This document shows positions 1-11,586 of a stretch of DNA of 64,000 bases, piece by piece. The stretch covers positions 36,875,804 to 36,939,803 of the forward strand of contig OY804579.1 in NCBI GenBank assembly GCA_963680875.1, in the 5' to 3' direction. The position numbers were made by a program, and so were the translations under genes. Each line of letters begins with the position of its first letter. The first letter of the stretch is position 1. This DNA comes from Bathymodiolus brooksi (Eukaryota > Mollusca > Bivalvia > Mytilida > Modiolidae). The notes under the pieces were generated by a model. That model made no database searches. It was given only the letters and a program-made list of their open reading frames with translations, and was not told the origin of the DNA.

Positions 1-779
1 AAGGGGTTCCAGTAGCATAGTGGTTGAAGGAAATCAATCATCGATTGTAGTTGAAAGGCTCACTAGAGCTTGCATTGTACTTGTTTAATGAATATCAACT
101 ATTTGTTGGTTTTCTATGGTTTTATATGGCTTCCTAAAGCACTTCACCTATCATAGCTCAACAATTTCTTCAAATGGCATAAAACAACCAATCAATCAAT
201 CAATCATAAATCATATCATTTCCTTTTCTTTTTTCTTTATGATTTTCTTAATAGTTATTCTGTCTTTTCCATATATTTTTCATTTTTTTAATTATATGTA
301 CTTACAAATTTTTGTACTAAATCTGAAAATATTTCTTTGCCTGCTGAATCGTACATAAACAGTTCCTGTAGGAATTTAAAACATATATCAGTACAAACAT
401 GAAATGGTAAGATACAACTACAAATGATTTGAGATCAAAGTTTTTAGTAAATGTATAAATAATCAAGATTCTAGAATGTATTTGTACAATAACATGAAAA
501 CATTTTTTTACTTCAAATCTGTATTCTTTCTTTGAATCTTCATTTTAAATTTATTATGATGTCAAGAACATTTTTGTTCTGTGTCATGTATCCAATGTTG
601 CCTGTGTCTCTGGATTGTCAATTCTTGATTGCCACTTCAGTTTTCTTTTAAAGTTATATCTTCAAGGGACATTACCCTGTAAACTATTATGGCAAAATGC
701 TGGGTCTCCAACTAGACTAGACTAGATTTTGATGATATAAAGATCTGGTAAATCTAAGGGGAAATGTAGATCCTAATCT

Positions 780-930
780 AAAACAAAGGTTCTCCTCCCT
801 AAGGCACATGTGATCTCTTTAGACCATTTGATTTTACGGCTCCCAAATACTTAAATTATTTGGCTATCCAATCTTTCGACTTTGAGCACACTTGATGAAG
901 GTTATTCCAGAAATGCTTTTTTATGATGGA
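780..930 (+). repeat. Interspersed repeat C, copy 1
   Basis: Shares the core 'AATTATTTGGCT...CCAATCTTTCGA', 'TTTGAGC', 'CTTGATGAAGGTTATTCCAG' with copies at about 34885-35010 and 42140-42330, all on the same strand. It resembles a repeat motif I associate with bivalve genomes. No coding content and no clear terminal repeats are visible. Confidence 0.6.
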
Positions 931-1368
931 TATTATTTTGATAAATTGATGGTGGCACTATCTCACATTTTATTTCACTGCAAATAATGTTGTTTTCGAA
1001 TGGTTAAGTTGCTTCAGAGAAGGATGAAAATATAAAAAGCTAACAGATGTATGTAAAGTGATGACAATACTACTTGTACAATAATACCCCCAGCAAAGCT
1101 ATTGTAAATGAGGCCTATAATAAATATCACATACAGGCAGATGATACAGGCCGTTAATAGGGGCCGATGATACAGGCCGCTGTACTTTAATAATTTGACC
1201 CATTTTTGGGACAAGGTTGATATCGTTTACGTAATGCACTTCTCAGACGTCACACTATTGTTCGAACAGTGGATTATTTTTAAGAATCTAGTTTATTCTT
1301 TTGTTCTTGAATATATGAACTTTAACCTTTTACTGTTTTAGGCTTAAAAACGCGTTTTACTTATTGTT

Positions 1369-1456
1369 GGGCTTTCGTGTCTCGAACCACTGACAGACTT
1401 TTCAAAGTCTATGTTGACTTTCAAAACTTCCATCTAACCACTCGGCTACGGTGACC
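1369..1456 (-). repeat. Degenerate tRNA-like sequence (SINE head or tRNA pseudogene)
   Basis: Read on the minus strand it has an A-box-like 'TAGCCGAGTGGTTAGA' and, about 60 nt later, a B-box-like 'GGTTCGAGACA', the spacing of a class II tRNA such as Ser or Leu. The region between can form a stem (GACTTT/AAAGTC). The acceptor ends do not pair, so this is not called as a working tRNA gene. Confidence 0.4.
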
Positions 1457-2178
1457 ACACTACTATACGCTATAATTAGTATATTTGACTCTTGATAGTA
1501 AGCTTTGTAAAAAAAATATCAACAATTTGTTTAAAAAAGCAATATACAAGACACGATACAAGTATTTCAGATCTGGCATAATTTATGTTCAGAACTGACA
1601 AGTATGTGAACTTTAAAATGTATTCTCGCAATACAAAAACAACTAACGAACCGACCGCAAGTAATAATAAATCAGACAGACCACAGGTGAAGATTCTTTT
1701 CACTTGAAAGACCTTGAAATATCTAAATATAAACGAGAATCGAAAGGACGTTGACTGATAAAAATTGTCGTTTTATTTTTGTTAATTATTGTCTTATTTG
1801 GCTTTCTAAACATTAAAAGTGTAAAAACATATGCCATACCATATATTTTTTCAACAACACTATTATTGCACTGTATCCTATACATATAGCCATTTGGACG
1901 GACATGGTAATCTAAATATGACATAATTCTTCACAACTTTCTGATCATCATATATTAACATGTACTAGTGGATTTTCAAATTTGATGTATATCTACTGCC
2001 AATCATTATGGTTTTAGCAAAGAAAACGATTAGTTTATTTTCTTAGATGCTGTATTTAGAGCTATTGTATTTATCTGGTTGGTATTCTTTCATTGTCAGA
2101 TTAAATATAACAAAATCATAAATGAAAAATCTTCTTATATTCCTAAATAATTACTGGTATATTATATAATTTACTTAC

Positions 2179-3120
2179 CACTGTATCTTTTGTATCTGGT
2201 ATATTTACATGTTTCACCATTAGTTCTACCCCTGTCGTCTGAAATCATGAAGAAAAAAAATTAAAATTGTTGTATGTAATAATTTTAGCATTAAAGCTTT
2301 TGTAGTCCAGTATTAAGGTAATAATAATAAAAAGATATGATTTATTTATGTATTCCCCCTAATCTAATTCCATTCACAATATATACCGATACATATAAAC
2401 ATCTAAAAAGTGTTCAACAACATCAAGAAAGTAAATTTGAAAGTTTAATAAAAAAATACACTTAAAAATTACAAATATTTCGTATAACAAATATGGTTCT
2501 TCAGTATTCTGACACAAGCCTCAAATGGCATCATTAGTACAGGCTAAACCCAGGTAATACAAACAATTTAGTTGGTATATTTTCACTGTTTAGACGTTTA
2601 TAACTACCAATGCATTCAAAACCAATCTTGGATTTAGTAAATATTATCTTTGTTTTGAAAAAAAGGCTGATAAACTTTGTCACACGTTATGACCTGCTTT
2701 TTTTGTCCAATGCAGGTCTTGACCTGATTTTTTACTCTCAGGGGTTGGCAGGTATGATTTACTATTATACCTGTGCAATCAGTGCCTATCACCACTTATG
2801 TTGTGAGTTTGAATCCTGCTCAAGACGAGGTGTACTCGATACAACATTAAGTGATAAAGTTTGTCAGTGACTTGTGACAGATCGGTGGTTTTCTCCTGGT
2901 ACTCTGATTTCCTCCACCAATAAAAACTGACATCCACGATATAACTGAAATATTGTTGAAAGTGGCATTAAAACCCCATAAACCTAAATTTTTTAAACCA
3001 AACCCATATTGACATACAGTATGAATACGTTTGATCTTACCACTGAATAATTCTTTGGAAAATGTGATCCATCACTGTGAAATACCTGACATACAGAACT
3101 TTTACCAACTGATGAATCCC
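2179..3120 (-). CDS. IFT27: IFT27 (RABL4)-like small GTPase, partial (two exons)
   Basis: Two minus-strand exons, 3041-3120 (80 bp) and 2179-2238 (60 bp), are joined by a GT-AG intron and keep one frame. The first encodes a P-loop of the form GDSSVGKSS followed by a Q-F-SDG-HF-K-Y segment; a preceding exon must supply the first G base. The second encodes 20 residues, starting TTGVELMVK and ending PDTKDTV, the switch I region. This arrangement matches IFT27/RABL4, the atypical Rab-like subunit of intraflagellar transport complex B that works with IFT25 in cilia. Acceptors are TTTTACAG and GATTTCAG; both donors are GTAAG. The start exon and everything after switch I were not found. A family A SINE sits in the intron. 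A different Rab-like protein is possible but fits less well. Confidence 0.8.
2735..2992 (+). repeat. SINE family A, copy in the IFT27-like intron
   Basis: Full-length-like copy. It has a head with 'CAATCAGTGCCTATCACCAC', a B-box-like 'GTGAGTTTGAATCCTGCTC', then 'GTGATAAAGTTTGTCAGTGA', 'TTTCCTCCACCAATAAAA' and the tail 'GAAATATTGTTGAAAGTGGC'. The same order occurs in more than ten other copies in this window on both strands. Confidence 0.8.
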
Positions 3121-4243
3121 CTGTAAAATACATCATCAAAAGTACAGACAATAAGATGCAGCACATATAACTTTACATAGCTTAATAATGGTACAAATTG
3201 TGTCTTTTAGTTACATTCTGAAGTGGACTTAATATATAGAAGATTGTAAATGAATATATACATGTATGTCATTCTTTATATATAAATATAAAAATATTTT
3301 TTTAGAAATTCATATTTCTATATGCTGTAAAATCAACAGTGCATCAATACTCTCCCTGAATCACTAGTGTCTGGGTGCATCTTGATCAATAGATTAATAA
3401 TAAATTGATTAAGTTTGAACATAAAGTGTGCAGTATTTCAGCTCATCATGAGAACAAGTTAACATACAATAAATAGTGTAAGTACAAAGTTGTGCTGTGA
3501 TGAGCAAATGCATTGCCATTTGGATGAATGTTTCAATGGACCAATTCCGTAATAAAGATTCTGGTAAAAATTCTGTAAAAGTGTATGCTTTCTGAATATT
3601 AGTTTTACCGGATTTTAATTCCAGGGAGATCCTTTACAAATTGACTTCACAGTTATTTTCTCACTTTTGAGACAGACCAGTTCCTATTTTTAGCGACGTT
3701 AGATTTTCTTATCTTGCACTAGTGCAAGACAAAAACATCACGTGCGTTTTACCGGCAAATGCATGCTGTACAGTTTATGTCAACTGCCCCCCCCCCCCCC
3801 CCCCCAATTCTCCATGCTTTTCCTTTTTAAAATAAACAATTCACTGTATATAAGTTTTCAATCTTTTATAAACACGCAAATCCTAATAATCAGCCATATT
3901 ATTTATTCTCTTCCAGTCAATGTTTGTTTACTTTGAGTAAATAATAGAGTGCTCTCCCTTGTTAGTAACTAACGTAAAGAAAGAAATTACCTCCCTTTGA
4001 CCAAATTCAAATATATTTTTTACATGTATTTATCGCTGTTGTAGTAACATTTATAATATACCTATTAAATACATTGTATTTTATTATGAAATACATTTAA
4101 AATACTGCCAAGACATGGATGCATATGGATAAATCGAATATTTACTTTAGCAATGGAAAAAAAAAATTGCAGGAAAACGCTCGATGGAATGTAAACAAAA
4201 CAATTAGGTGTTTAGTGAGAAATAAAATCAAACACAGGAAAAA
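3121..4243. other. Non-coding stretch upstream of the IFT27-like P-loop exon
   Basis: The start exon of the IFT27-like gene should lie in this direction but was not recognised. The stretch holds AT-rich sequence and a 19-nt poly-C run at 3787-3805. Confidence 0.5.
3787..3805 (+). repeat. Poly-C mononucleotide run
   Basis: Nineteen consecutive C residues in an AT-rich surround. Confidence 0.9.
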
Positions 4244-4367
4244 GTACAAGATAGGGAAATCTCCGACACCCTTGGGTAAGATTTCAATCGTTTTCTAACT
4301 CGGCAAGCCTCGTAAGAGAACGATTGAAATCTTACCCTCGGGTGTTAGAGATTTTCCTATCTTGTAC
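4244..4367. repeat. Inverted repeat with ~52-bp arms and short loop
   Basis: The left arm (about 4244-4296) starts GTACAAGATAGGGAAAT and runs through GGGTAAGATTTCAATCG. The right arm (about 4316-4367) is its near-perfect reverse complement, ending TTTCCTATCTTGTAC. The loop is about 19 nt. It resembles a small fold-back MITE; no clear target duplication was identified. Confidence 0.75.
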
Positions 4368-4949
4368 TCCCCCCAGTGTTAGATTCTATATGTCTCGAGA
4401 CCTTGACAAGATCAAATGATAAACTTTGCACAAGCAAAAGGAGAGATCAGGTAAGCAGGTTTATGTATTGCAACAGAACCCAAACATTCATTCAAGGAAC
4501 TTAGCACTAAATTGTCCAAGACAATTCTGTTTCTGTTCCGGTCATTAAGTGAGACAGATAAATATATATAGTTCAATATCATAACAATAGGAAGACCAGT
4601 ATCAATATTGATAGTTTTCTTATGAATAACTACATTGACCAGAATACATGTGATCTTTTGAAAATGACTGAGTGGGGGATCTAGCAAATTTAAGAGGGAG
4701 ATTGGACCCCTTAAGAAGGATTTTTTTTTTTGCACACTAATGCCTCAATTGGGGGAGAACTGTATTGGTCTCAATTTATGGGAGATTCCCACAGAAACAC
4801 TAACAGTATTGGTCTCATGTATGGACAGGGACAATTCCCTGTGATTTCATGTCTATGCTTTTAATTATTAACACAATCGAAATAATTAATTTTTTTTTAA
4901 ATATATATAGCTCTTATGATTCAGTTTGATTGAGATTTTTGTCAAACTA

Positions 4950-5482
4950 GAGGCTCAGTGGGCCTGTGTCGTTCACCTTTCATTCTGCATTGAGGAAACT
5001 TAATACAGAACCTTCCATACATGTAGATGCTTCCTACCAAGTTTCGGTTCATTTGGCTTGGCAGTTTCAGAGGAGAAGATTTTTTAGATATCGACCAATC
5101 AGAAACAAGAATTGCCTGTGGTGGCCATGTTTGTTAACCGATCGGGACGAAATGAGCAATCGTCATAGAGGACATTCCATAGATGCTTCCTACCAAGTTT
5201 TGGTTAATTTGGCCAAGTGTTTCAGAGGAGGAGATTTTTAAAAAAAAAGGTCAATCAGAAACAAGAATTGCCTGTGGTGACCATGTTTGGTAATGGATCA
5301 TAACAAAATGTGCACTCTTTAGAGAGGACCTTCCATAGATGCTTCCTATTAAGTTTCAGTTCATTTGGCTGATGGGTTTCAGAGGAGAAGATTAAAATGT
5401 AAAAAGTTAACAGATGACAGACAACAAACGACGGACGCCAAGTGATGCCAAAAGCCCACATTGCCTTTGGCAAGGTGAGCTA
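4950..5482 (+). repeat. Interspersed repeat D (bivalve-type), with internal ~165-bp units
   Basis: Begins near 'AGGCTCAGTGGGCCTGTGTC' and ends 'TTGCCTTTGGCAAGGTGAGC'. Inside, the phrases 'CCATAGATGCTTCCTACC', 'TTTCAGAGGAGAAGATTTTT' and 'AGAAACAAGAATTGCCTGTG' recur about every 165 bp. The short ORFs across it follow the repeat units and are not genes. Confidence 0.7.
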
Positions 5483-5639
5483 AAAAGAATATTAAAATGT
5501 GAATACCTACATGTAATATTATGTATAGTATAAACATGTTACACTATATCAGCATTAGTTAATTTATAAGGGAGATAATGGCAAGAGCTATCTTTCTTTT
5601 AACAGTTTAAAGGCAAGATTTATCTCTCTTCTAACAGTT

Positions 5640-6012
5640 TACTACAATGGAGTCTTTTTTAGAAATGAACCAACCAGAAACAAGAATTGTCTGTGGCGGC
5701 CTTGTTTGTTAACAGATTGGGATGAAATGAGCAATCTTTATAGAGGACCTTCCATAGATGCTTCCTACTGAGTTTCGGTTCATTTGATCAAGCGGTTTCG
5801 GAGGAGAAGATTTTTAAAAATCGGCCAATCAGAAACAAGAATTGCCTGTGGTGGCCATGTTTGTTAATAGATCGGGACAAAATGAGCAATCTTTAGAGAG
5901 GACCTTCCATAGATGCTTCCTACCAAAGTTTCAGTTCATTTGGCTGAGAGGTTTCAGAGGAGGAGATTAAAATGTGAAAAGTTAACGGACGACAGACGCC
6001 AAGTGATGGCAA
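5640..6012 (+). repeat. Interspersed repeat D, second partial copy
   Basis: Carries the same phrases as 4950-5482 ('AGAAACAAGAATTG', 'CCATAGATGCTTCCTAC', 'GACGCCAAGTGATGGCAAAA') over two internal units, but lacks the GGTGAGC end. Confidence 0.7.
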
Positions 6013-6139
6013 AATGAAAACAAAACTCGTGCAATATTTTGAAAAGTCTTATTATACAGTGCCATATTATAAGTCTGCACACCTAACAATTCCAAGGGCG
6101 ACTACATTGTATATTGTGAATTTTTTTTATCTATATAAA

Positions 6140-6470
6140 TTTGGTATCAAAAGAATGATAAATCATTCTTCTTTTCATCGATGAAAATAATTTAAAATAA
6201 CAAGAACAATAACTAATAAAATGAATTGAAAAAGTGTACGTACCCTACATATTTTGTTGCTGCTGACATGTTTTATAAGTCTGGGAATCACTGCCTGTAT
6301 CAGGTAAATGTATGTAAGGCTTGGAATTCAAAAATTGGGGCGAAATGTCAGTGACGAATAAAATATTTGGTAGGTGGGAGCTTGCTGTAGCAGACGATGT
6401 TTACATTAGAAATGGAAGCGGAACCAATATAGGTGCACAGACTTACAATACTTATCAGTATCCACCTGTG
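6140..6470 (-). repeat. Copy 1 of a sequence also present at about 58570-58890
   Basis: Read on the minus strand it matches the plus strand of 58570-58890 over about 300 bp. The match includes 'TCGTCTGCTACAGCAAG', 'CAGACTTATAAAACATGTCA' and the segment after TGTAGG (GTACGTAC here, GTATGTAC there). Relative to the other copy it has a 6-bp insertion and a 1-bp insertion, and its reading frame is broken. Confidence 0.7.
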
Positions 6471-7280
6471 AGCGTAAATCGGTCAGTTAAGACATTTCCT
6501 CATAATTCTCATTCAAATTGGCATTTATATCAAAGAAAAATGACATATTTACTAGGGCACTTAGGTCAAATAAAATGCCAAAACATCGCTTAATTTGATG
6601 AAGAAATGTCGGCCCACTGACCATTTTTGTTTGCATATGCTTTGTAATGGCGCCCAAGTCACGTTACCTAAAATCGGTCAACCATAAAATAGTCACGTAG
6701 AACACCAATAGGCCTAGAAGATTGTATTTTACAATATTTTTTAATTTGCTTTTTCCATATTTTCCCATTTTTTCATTAAATTGTGTTTGCTGTCACTTGT
6801 TTTCAGCAGATAATTTCTGTTTTCATGTACAATTTTATCCATTTCCATGTAGGCCTAATTTATATCAAATCATCTTTATTCCTCACAAATTCCCACTAAA
6901 AATCAGAAAATTGTCTAAGGAATTACTTAATTTCAAAACGAAAACAATACAATTGCCGTTGCCTAATAGAGTTGTAAAATATAGGTCAATATGCGCAGTT
7001 GAATGTAAACAACCACAGGTCAGGATATGCAAATTATCCACTACGGACTGTGTTTTTCTGGAAATATTTGACTTTGATTATTAAGTCAAAATTGTAGTAG
7101 TAAAATGGCACCATTTTGGCACCAAAATCCATAGATATCTTTTCTTATCTGTTTAAATCTCATTGTTGTCTTGATCAAAGTGAAAGTAAATCGATTATCT
7201 ATTTCTGGACGCACTTTGTAGAATAAATGACGTCATTGACATCTGAACTCCCATGACAGCGCATTCCAAAATGGTGACCG
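6471..7280. other. Non-coding stretch
   Basis: No recognisable gene or repeat structure was seen. The open frame at 6722-7084 has no domain and low-complexity composition. Confidence 0.4.
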
Positions 7281-7288
7281 ATTCCAGG

Positions 7289-7833
7289 GGTACCGGGTTG
7301 TTTCGCCCCGGAAAGTGAGTCGAATCGCCCCACTTAATTGCTATTATATAATAATAGATGAAGCCTTTTTCGACAATTTTTTGGTAATTATTTATTTATT
7401 AGTTGTATACAAAAAAAATAATAACATAAAAATAAAATAAAAATGTATGATAAACAACGGAGTTAAACATCATCATGATGTTATATTATAATATTTAATA
7501 ATTATTGGTCAATTATTACCAAGGATTTATATACTATATAAATACTTGTTATTACTAATTAAACTGCCAAAAAATAATAAAGAGAAATTAATAAAAAAAA
7601 TTAAAATTGTAATTATTTTTATTCTTTGATCTGTCGATTACTAATTAAGTAAAATAAAGTACCCATGAACAAGCCTTACAACATCCAAAATACGAATATT
7701 TGCAATGGTATTTTCCATATTTCATTTTTTAAAGCACTATTAATAAATGAAGGCGAAACGACCCGGGGCGAAAGGGAATCGGGGCAAATGGGAATAGGGG
7801 CGAACGGGATTGGGGGCGAAACGACCCGGATTC
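7289..7833. mobile_element. Non-autonomous TIR element flanked by 8-bp repeat ATTCCAGG
   Basis: The left end GGTACCGGGTTGTTTCGCCCC and the reverse complement of the right end, GAATCCGGGTCGTTTCGCCCC, match over the inner 17 bases. ATTCCAGG flanks both sides (7281-7288 and 7834-7841), as for superfamilies making 8-bp duplications such as hAT. The right end carries several GGGGCGAA/GGGGCAAA phrases in tandem. The AT-rich interior has no transposase ORF, so it would need a source element elsewhere. Confidence 0.6.
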
Positions 7834-8063
7834 ATTCCAGGTGGTGACTGATTTTAACGTACAAGAGGTTATATGAAAATGTGCATTTTTTTACATGAAA
7901 TTTGGAAAACAAAAACTAGTTCCATATTACTGGAGTGTTCATAAAATTACATAGACATTGCTCTAAACTAGCCCGTCTATCGTTTGCTTCTCAGGTCGTA
8001 CTTGTTCTTAATTACAACGACAAATGTATTTTAACAATTTAACAGCACCCTCCCCCTATTAAT

Positions 8064-9199
8064 GGTATCAGGTCAAATCAGCACCTGGTCATTTCGGCAC
8101 CTATCTACATAGTCAAATCTGCACTTACTCAAATCGGCACCTAGTCAATTCGGCACCAGTGTTAAAAATAATTTTGTAATAATAAAATATTTATATATAT
8201 AAAAAAAAAGAAAAACAGTTGGATTTATTAGCTAGTACCAAATATAATCTATAGTCAATCAATGATTTTTTTTTATAGTTATTATGATTGCAGCTGATTG
8301 CTTTAATCAATTTTAATTATTTCCTTCATTAAATAAATACTTATAATATAAATTCAATACATCTTTACATAATTAACATTAGATGTGTTTCTTTTAAATA
8401 TACTCTGGAAAGCTTTGATGTTACAATGTAGAAGGAAAGACAATCAAGCCTACACCCAAGCCATCGTCATTATTTTGAGAAAATTTAGAAAAACACAAGC
8501 TTAATTTTGAATTAAAATGGGAAACTTGGGAGAGCACATGATCACTTGCAAAATGTCAGACGACAGCTGCATAGTGTACAAACCAAGTCCGTCCTAGACA
8601 AGAGGTACTTCAATGTGAACAATGTCAACGTTGGCAGCATGGCACTTGCAATACTGGTAAGAGAATATATTTTTAACTTTGACTAAATAGAACATGAAAT
8701 AAGTAAAATGAATGCAGATTTTTTTGTTAATTGATGGATTTTGATTTCCGATACATGCTTGCATAGGGAATTATACGAATAATTGTTTTATTATATTAGA
8801 TTAGGTTTATTTTTGCTTTTGAAAACGAATTTATTGGAAGAAAACACTGTTAACACTTTTCTCATTTAACGCGTTACAAAATATAATTAATAAATGTAAT
8901 TTTTTAACTCTGAATGTTATAGATAAATTGACTATATTGTTCTATCTGTCATTGTTATTTATGATATTGCAAAATAAATAAAATTAATAAATGCAATTTA
9001 TTAACTCTGAATATTGGTTTTTTTTTTTATTATTTATTTATGTACATTGTGAAACAGAATATGAACATTTTACAGATAACATGTTTCATTCAAATACATA
9101 TACATTTAAATATTAATCACTAAAATATCAATAAATTATAATTTTCCAATGTACAAATGAAAAAATATATATACATAGGTGCCAATTTGACCAAGTGCC
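8064..9199. mobile_element. Non-autonomous TIR element with 'GGTGCC...TTTGACC' ends
   Basis: The left end (GGTATCAGGTCAAATCAGCA and onwards) and the reverse complement of the right end (GGCACTTGGTCAAATTGGCA) are clearly related. The left end repeats the phrase as TCATTTCGGCACC, CAAATCGGCACC and CAATTCGGCACC. Flanks are ATTAAT and ATTTAA, too imperfect to count as a target duplication. No transposase ORF is seen. It abuts the 5' end of the LINE copy. Confidence 0.5.
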
Positions 9200-9200
9200 A

Positions 9201-11164
9201 TTTAACTTGGGCCGAATCTACAAAAATAGAATGTCATTTAATAAGTACAATAGATGTAAAAATAAACAAAATTGGGAAATATACAGAAAACAGAGAAATT
9301 TGGTGAACAAAATAAAAAAACAATCCATCAGAAATTATTTTATTGAAAGATGTGCAGGTGGTCCTAAAAGTAAAAATTTCTGGCCTACAATAAAACCCTT
9401 TCTAACGAATAATGGCTCTCATTTTGCTAAAGACATAATTCTGTGTGAAAACGATAATATTATAAATAACCAAACAGAAGTAGCTGAAACATTTAACAAT
9501 TTCTTCATAAATGTTGCTAAAGACATCGATCGGTTCACAAAACATAAAAACAGATGATAACCATCCAAGTATAAAAGCAATAAAAGAAAATAAAACTGAA
9601 ACTGACCAATTTATTTTTAATCCCATTAATGAAGAATTTGTTAATAAAGAAATTAATAAAATTGGTATAAAAAAGGCTACAGGAAAAGATGGAATATCTT
9701 CTAAAATCTTAAAATTATCTAAATCTGTTGTAGCAAAGCCCATTTCTAAAATTATAAATAAATCCTTTGAAACATCAACATTTCCTGATAAATTTAAAAG
9801 AAGCACAAGTGGTTCCCTTACATAAAAAGAATAACACTCTAGATAAAGGCAATTACCGGCCAGTCAGTATCCTTCCCATGATATCTAAAATCTTTGAAAG
9901 AGCAGTAAACAGTCAAATTGTCAAATTCTTTGATTCACATTTTCATACTTTTTTATCTGCTTTCCGGAAAGGCTACAGATGCCAAACTGCTTTATTAAAG
10001 GTAATTAAAGACTGGAAAAAGGCTTTAGATCAAAATAAATATAGTGCGGCCATACTCATGGACCTATCAAAAGCTTTTGACTGTTTACCCCATGACCTGC
10101 TTATATTAAAATTAAAAACCTATGGTGCATCTCCTTCTGCTTTAAATCTAATAGATAGTTACTTAAAAAATTGTAAACAGTGTGTTAAAGTGGGCCCACA
10201 TATTAGTAACTGGCAAGATATTTATAAAGGGGTGCCCCAGGGTTTAATACTTGGCCCTATCCTTTTTAATATTTTTTTAAACGATATTTTCTATTTTATA
10301 AAAAATAGTGATCTTTATAACTACGCGGACGACAATACGCTTTCCTACTCTGATCATGATATAAATAAAGTAATCTCTACTTTGGAGGATGACAGTATGA
10401 CTTTAATAAATTGGTTTTCCATTAACAAAATGAAGGCTAACCCAGAAAAGTTCCAGGCAATTGCCATAGGTAAACAAACCAAACAACAAAACTTAACCTT
10501 TACTCTTGACGGAAATAAAATTGAATGTGAATCTAAAGTTAAACTTTTAGGGGTAACAATAGACTTTCAATTAAATTTCAATGAACATGTGTCAAATATT
10601 TGTAAAAAAGCCTCCAGGCAATTAAATGTATTAAAAAGAATTGGTACACATTTAACAAAACTAGGAAAACTTACAATCTACTACTCCTTTATTATGTCCA
10701 ACTTTAACTATTGCCCACTTGTTTGGCACTTTTGTGGAGAAACGAATACCAAAAAAATAGAAAAAATACAGGAAAGGACTCCGAGATTTATATACAATGA
10801 ATACACCTCTAGTTATGAAGACCTGTTATGCAAATCTAAACTGCCATCCCTAAAAGTAAGGAGACTTAGAACATTTGCTTTAGAAGTTTTCAAAATTGTT
10901 AATAAGTATTGTCCTGTTTATTTATTTGATCTCATAGATATAAAAAATACTTCGTATTCTTTTAGATATCAAAATAAAGCAACTTTACCACAGGTAAGAA
11001 CTACAAGTTTTGGTTTGCAATCTTTTCGTTATGCAGGTGCAAAGCTCTGGAATGAGCTGCCTGACCATTTTAGAAAAGACATGTCACTAGACCAGTTTAA
11101 TAATTTGATTGATACATGGTCAGGCAGCTCATGTCATTGCTTTGCATGCAAGGCTTCCGTTTGA
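9201..11164 (+). pseudogene. LINE reverse transcriptase, two frameshifts
   Basis: Three overlapping frames make up the ORF: 9195-9557, 9511-9825 and 9767-11164, the last 465 codons long. The joins near 9530 and 9800 are single-base shifts; the second falls at an A-rich run. Visible RT motifs, in order, are GKDGISSKILK, NYRPVSILPMISKIFE, ILMDLSKAFDCLPHDLL, KGVPQGLILGPILFNIFLND, YADDNTLS and KLLGVTIDFQLNF. The catalytic YADD is intact. The endonuclease domain is missing. Apart from the two shifts the copy is well preserved, which suggests fairly recent insertion. Confidence 0.85.
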
Positions 11165-11473
11165 TTTCCTTCCCTTAGTATGCTAGATATTTTTAGTTTA
11201 GTTCATCAACTGTGCTTATTTTTAATTTAGTTCAACTACTGTGCTTTTATGTTTTACTAGATCTTTTTAGTTTAGTTCATCAACTATGCTTATTTTTAAT
11301 TTAGTTCAACTACTGTGCTTTTATGTTTTATAATATGCATGTGCTCTGCTTTTTATGCATGTCTGTCCTTATGTTTGTTTTGTTATTTACATGTATGTCG
11401 GTTTTAAAAGCTCTTCAGAGCTTATGTTGTATGTTTTTATACTCTGACTCTAAATAAAATTTGTATCTGTATC
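9201..11473 (+). mobile_element. 5'-truncated non-LTR retrotransposon (CR1/Jockey-like LINE)
   Basis: The copy starts in the linker between endonuclease and reverse transcriptase, runs through a complete-looking RT and C-terminal region, and ends in a 3' UTR. That UTR contains two tandem copies of a unit of about 90 bp ('TTTAGTTTAGTTCATCAACT' at about 11195 and 11270). The 3' end is 'AAATAAAATTTGTATCTGTATC'. Endonuclease and gag-like ORF are absent, as expected from 5' truncation during target-primed reverse transcription. The clade call rests on motif style only. Confidence 0.8.
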
Positions 11474-11586
11474 GGTGAAATATCAATAATTGTGGTGCAG
11501 GCACACTCGGGCAGGAAAAGAGATATCTGCACATAAACGTACATACACTTACTCACATATATGAGGGGGGGGAGGTGAGAGAGAAC
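11470..11586 (+). repeat. Left part of an interspersed repeat split by the 11587-13434 element
   Basis: The sequence GGTGAAATATCAATAATTG...GAGGTGAGAGAGAAC is present uninterrupted and inverted at 12893-13063. Its continuation resumes at 13435-13490, after the inserted element. Confidence 0.7.

Larger units (their letters stand above)
1..2178. other. AT-rich non-coding stretch left of the IFT27-like exons
   Basis: No exon with good splice sites and recognisable protein similarity was seen here on either strand. The remaining IFT27-like exons (G2 to G5 region) should lie in the minus direction from 2179, but no match to the expected 'ELFIFDSAGKE'-type segment was found. They are probably beyond the left edge, which would make this stretch an intron. 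It contains one copy of interspersed repeat C (about 780-930) and a degenerate tRNA-like sequence (1369-1456). Confidence 0.5.

Noticed and set aside
4966..5473. Short ORFs on both strands over 4966-5473
   Set aside because: They follow the internal units of interspersed repeat D.
6321..6593. Apparent protein similarity between ORFs at 6321 (+) and 58514 (-)
   Set aside because: The match is the antisense of a duplicated DNA block; the two frames do not stay aligned, so it is not evidence for a protein family in that orientation.
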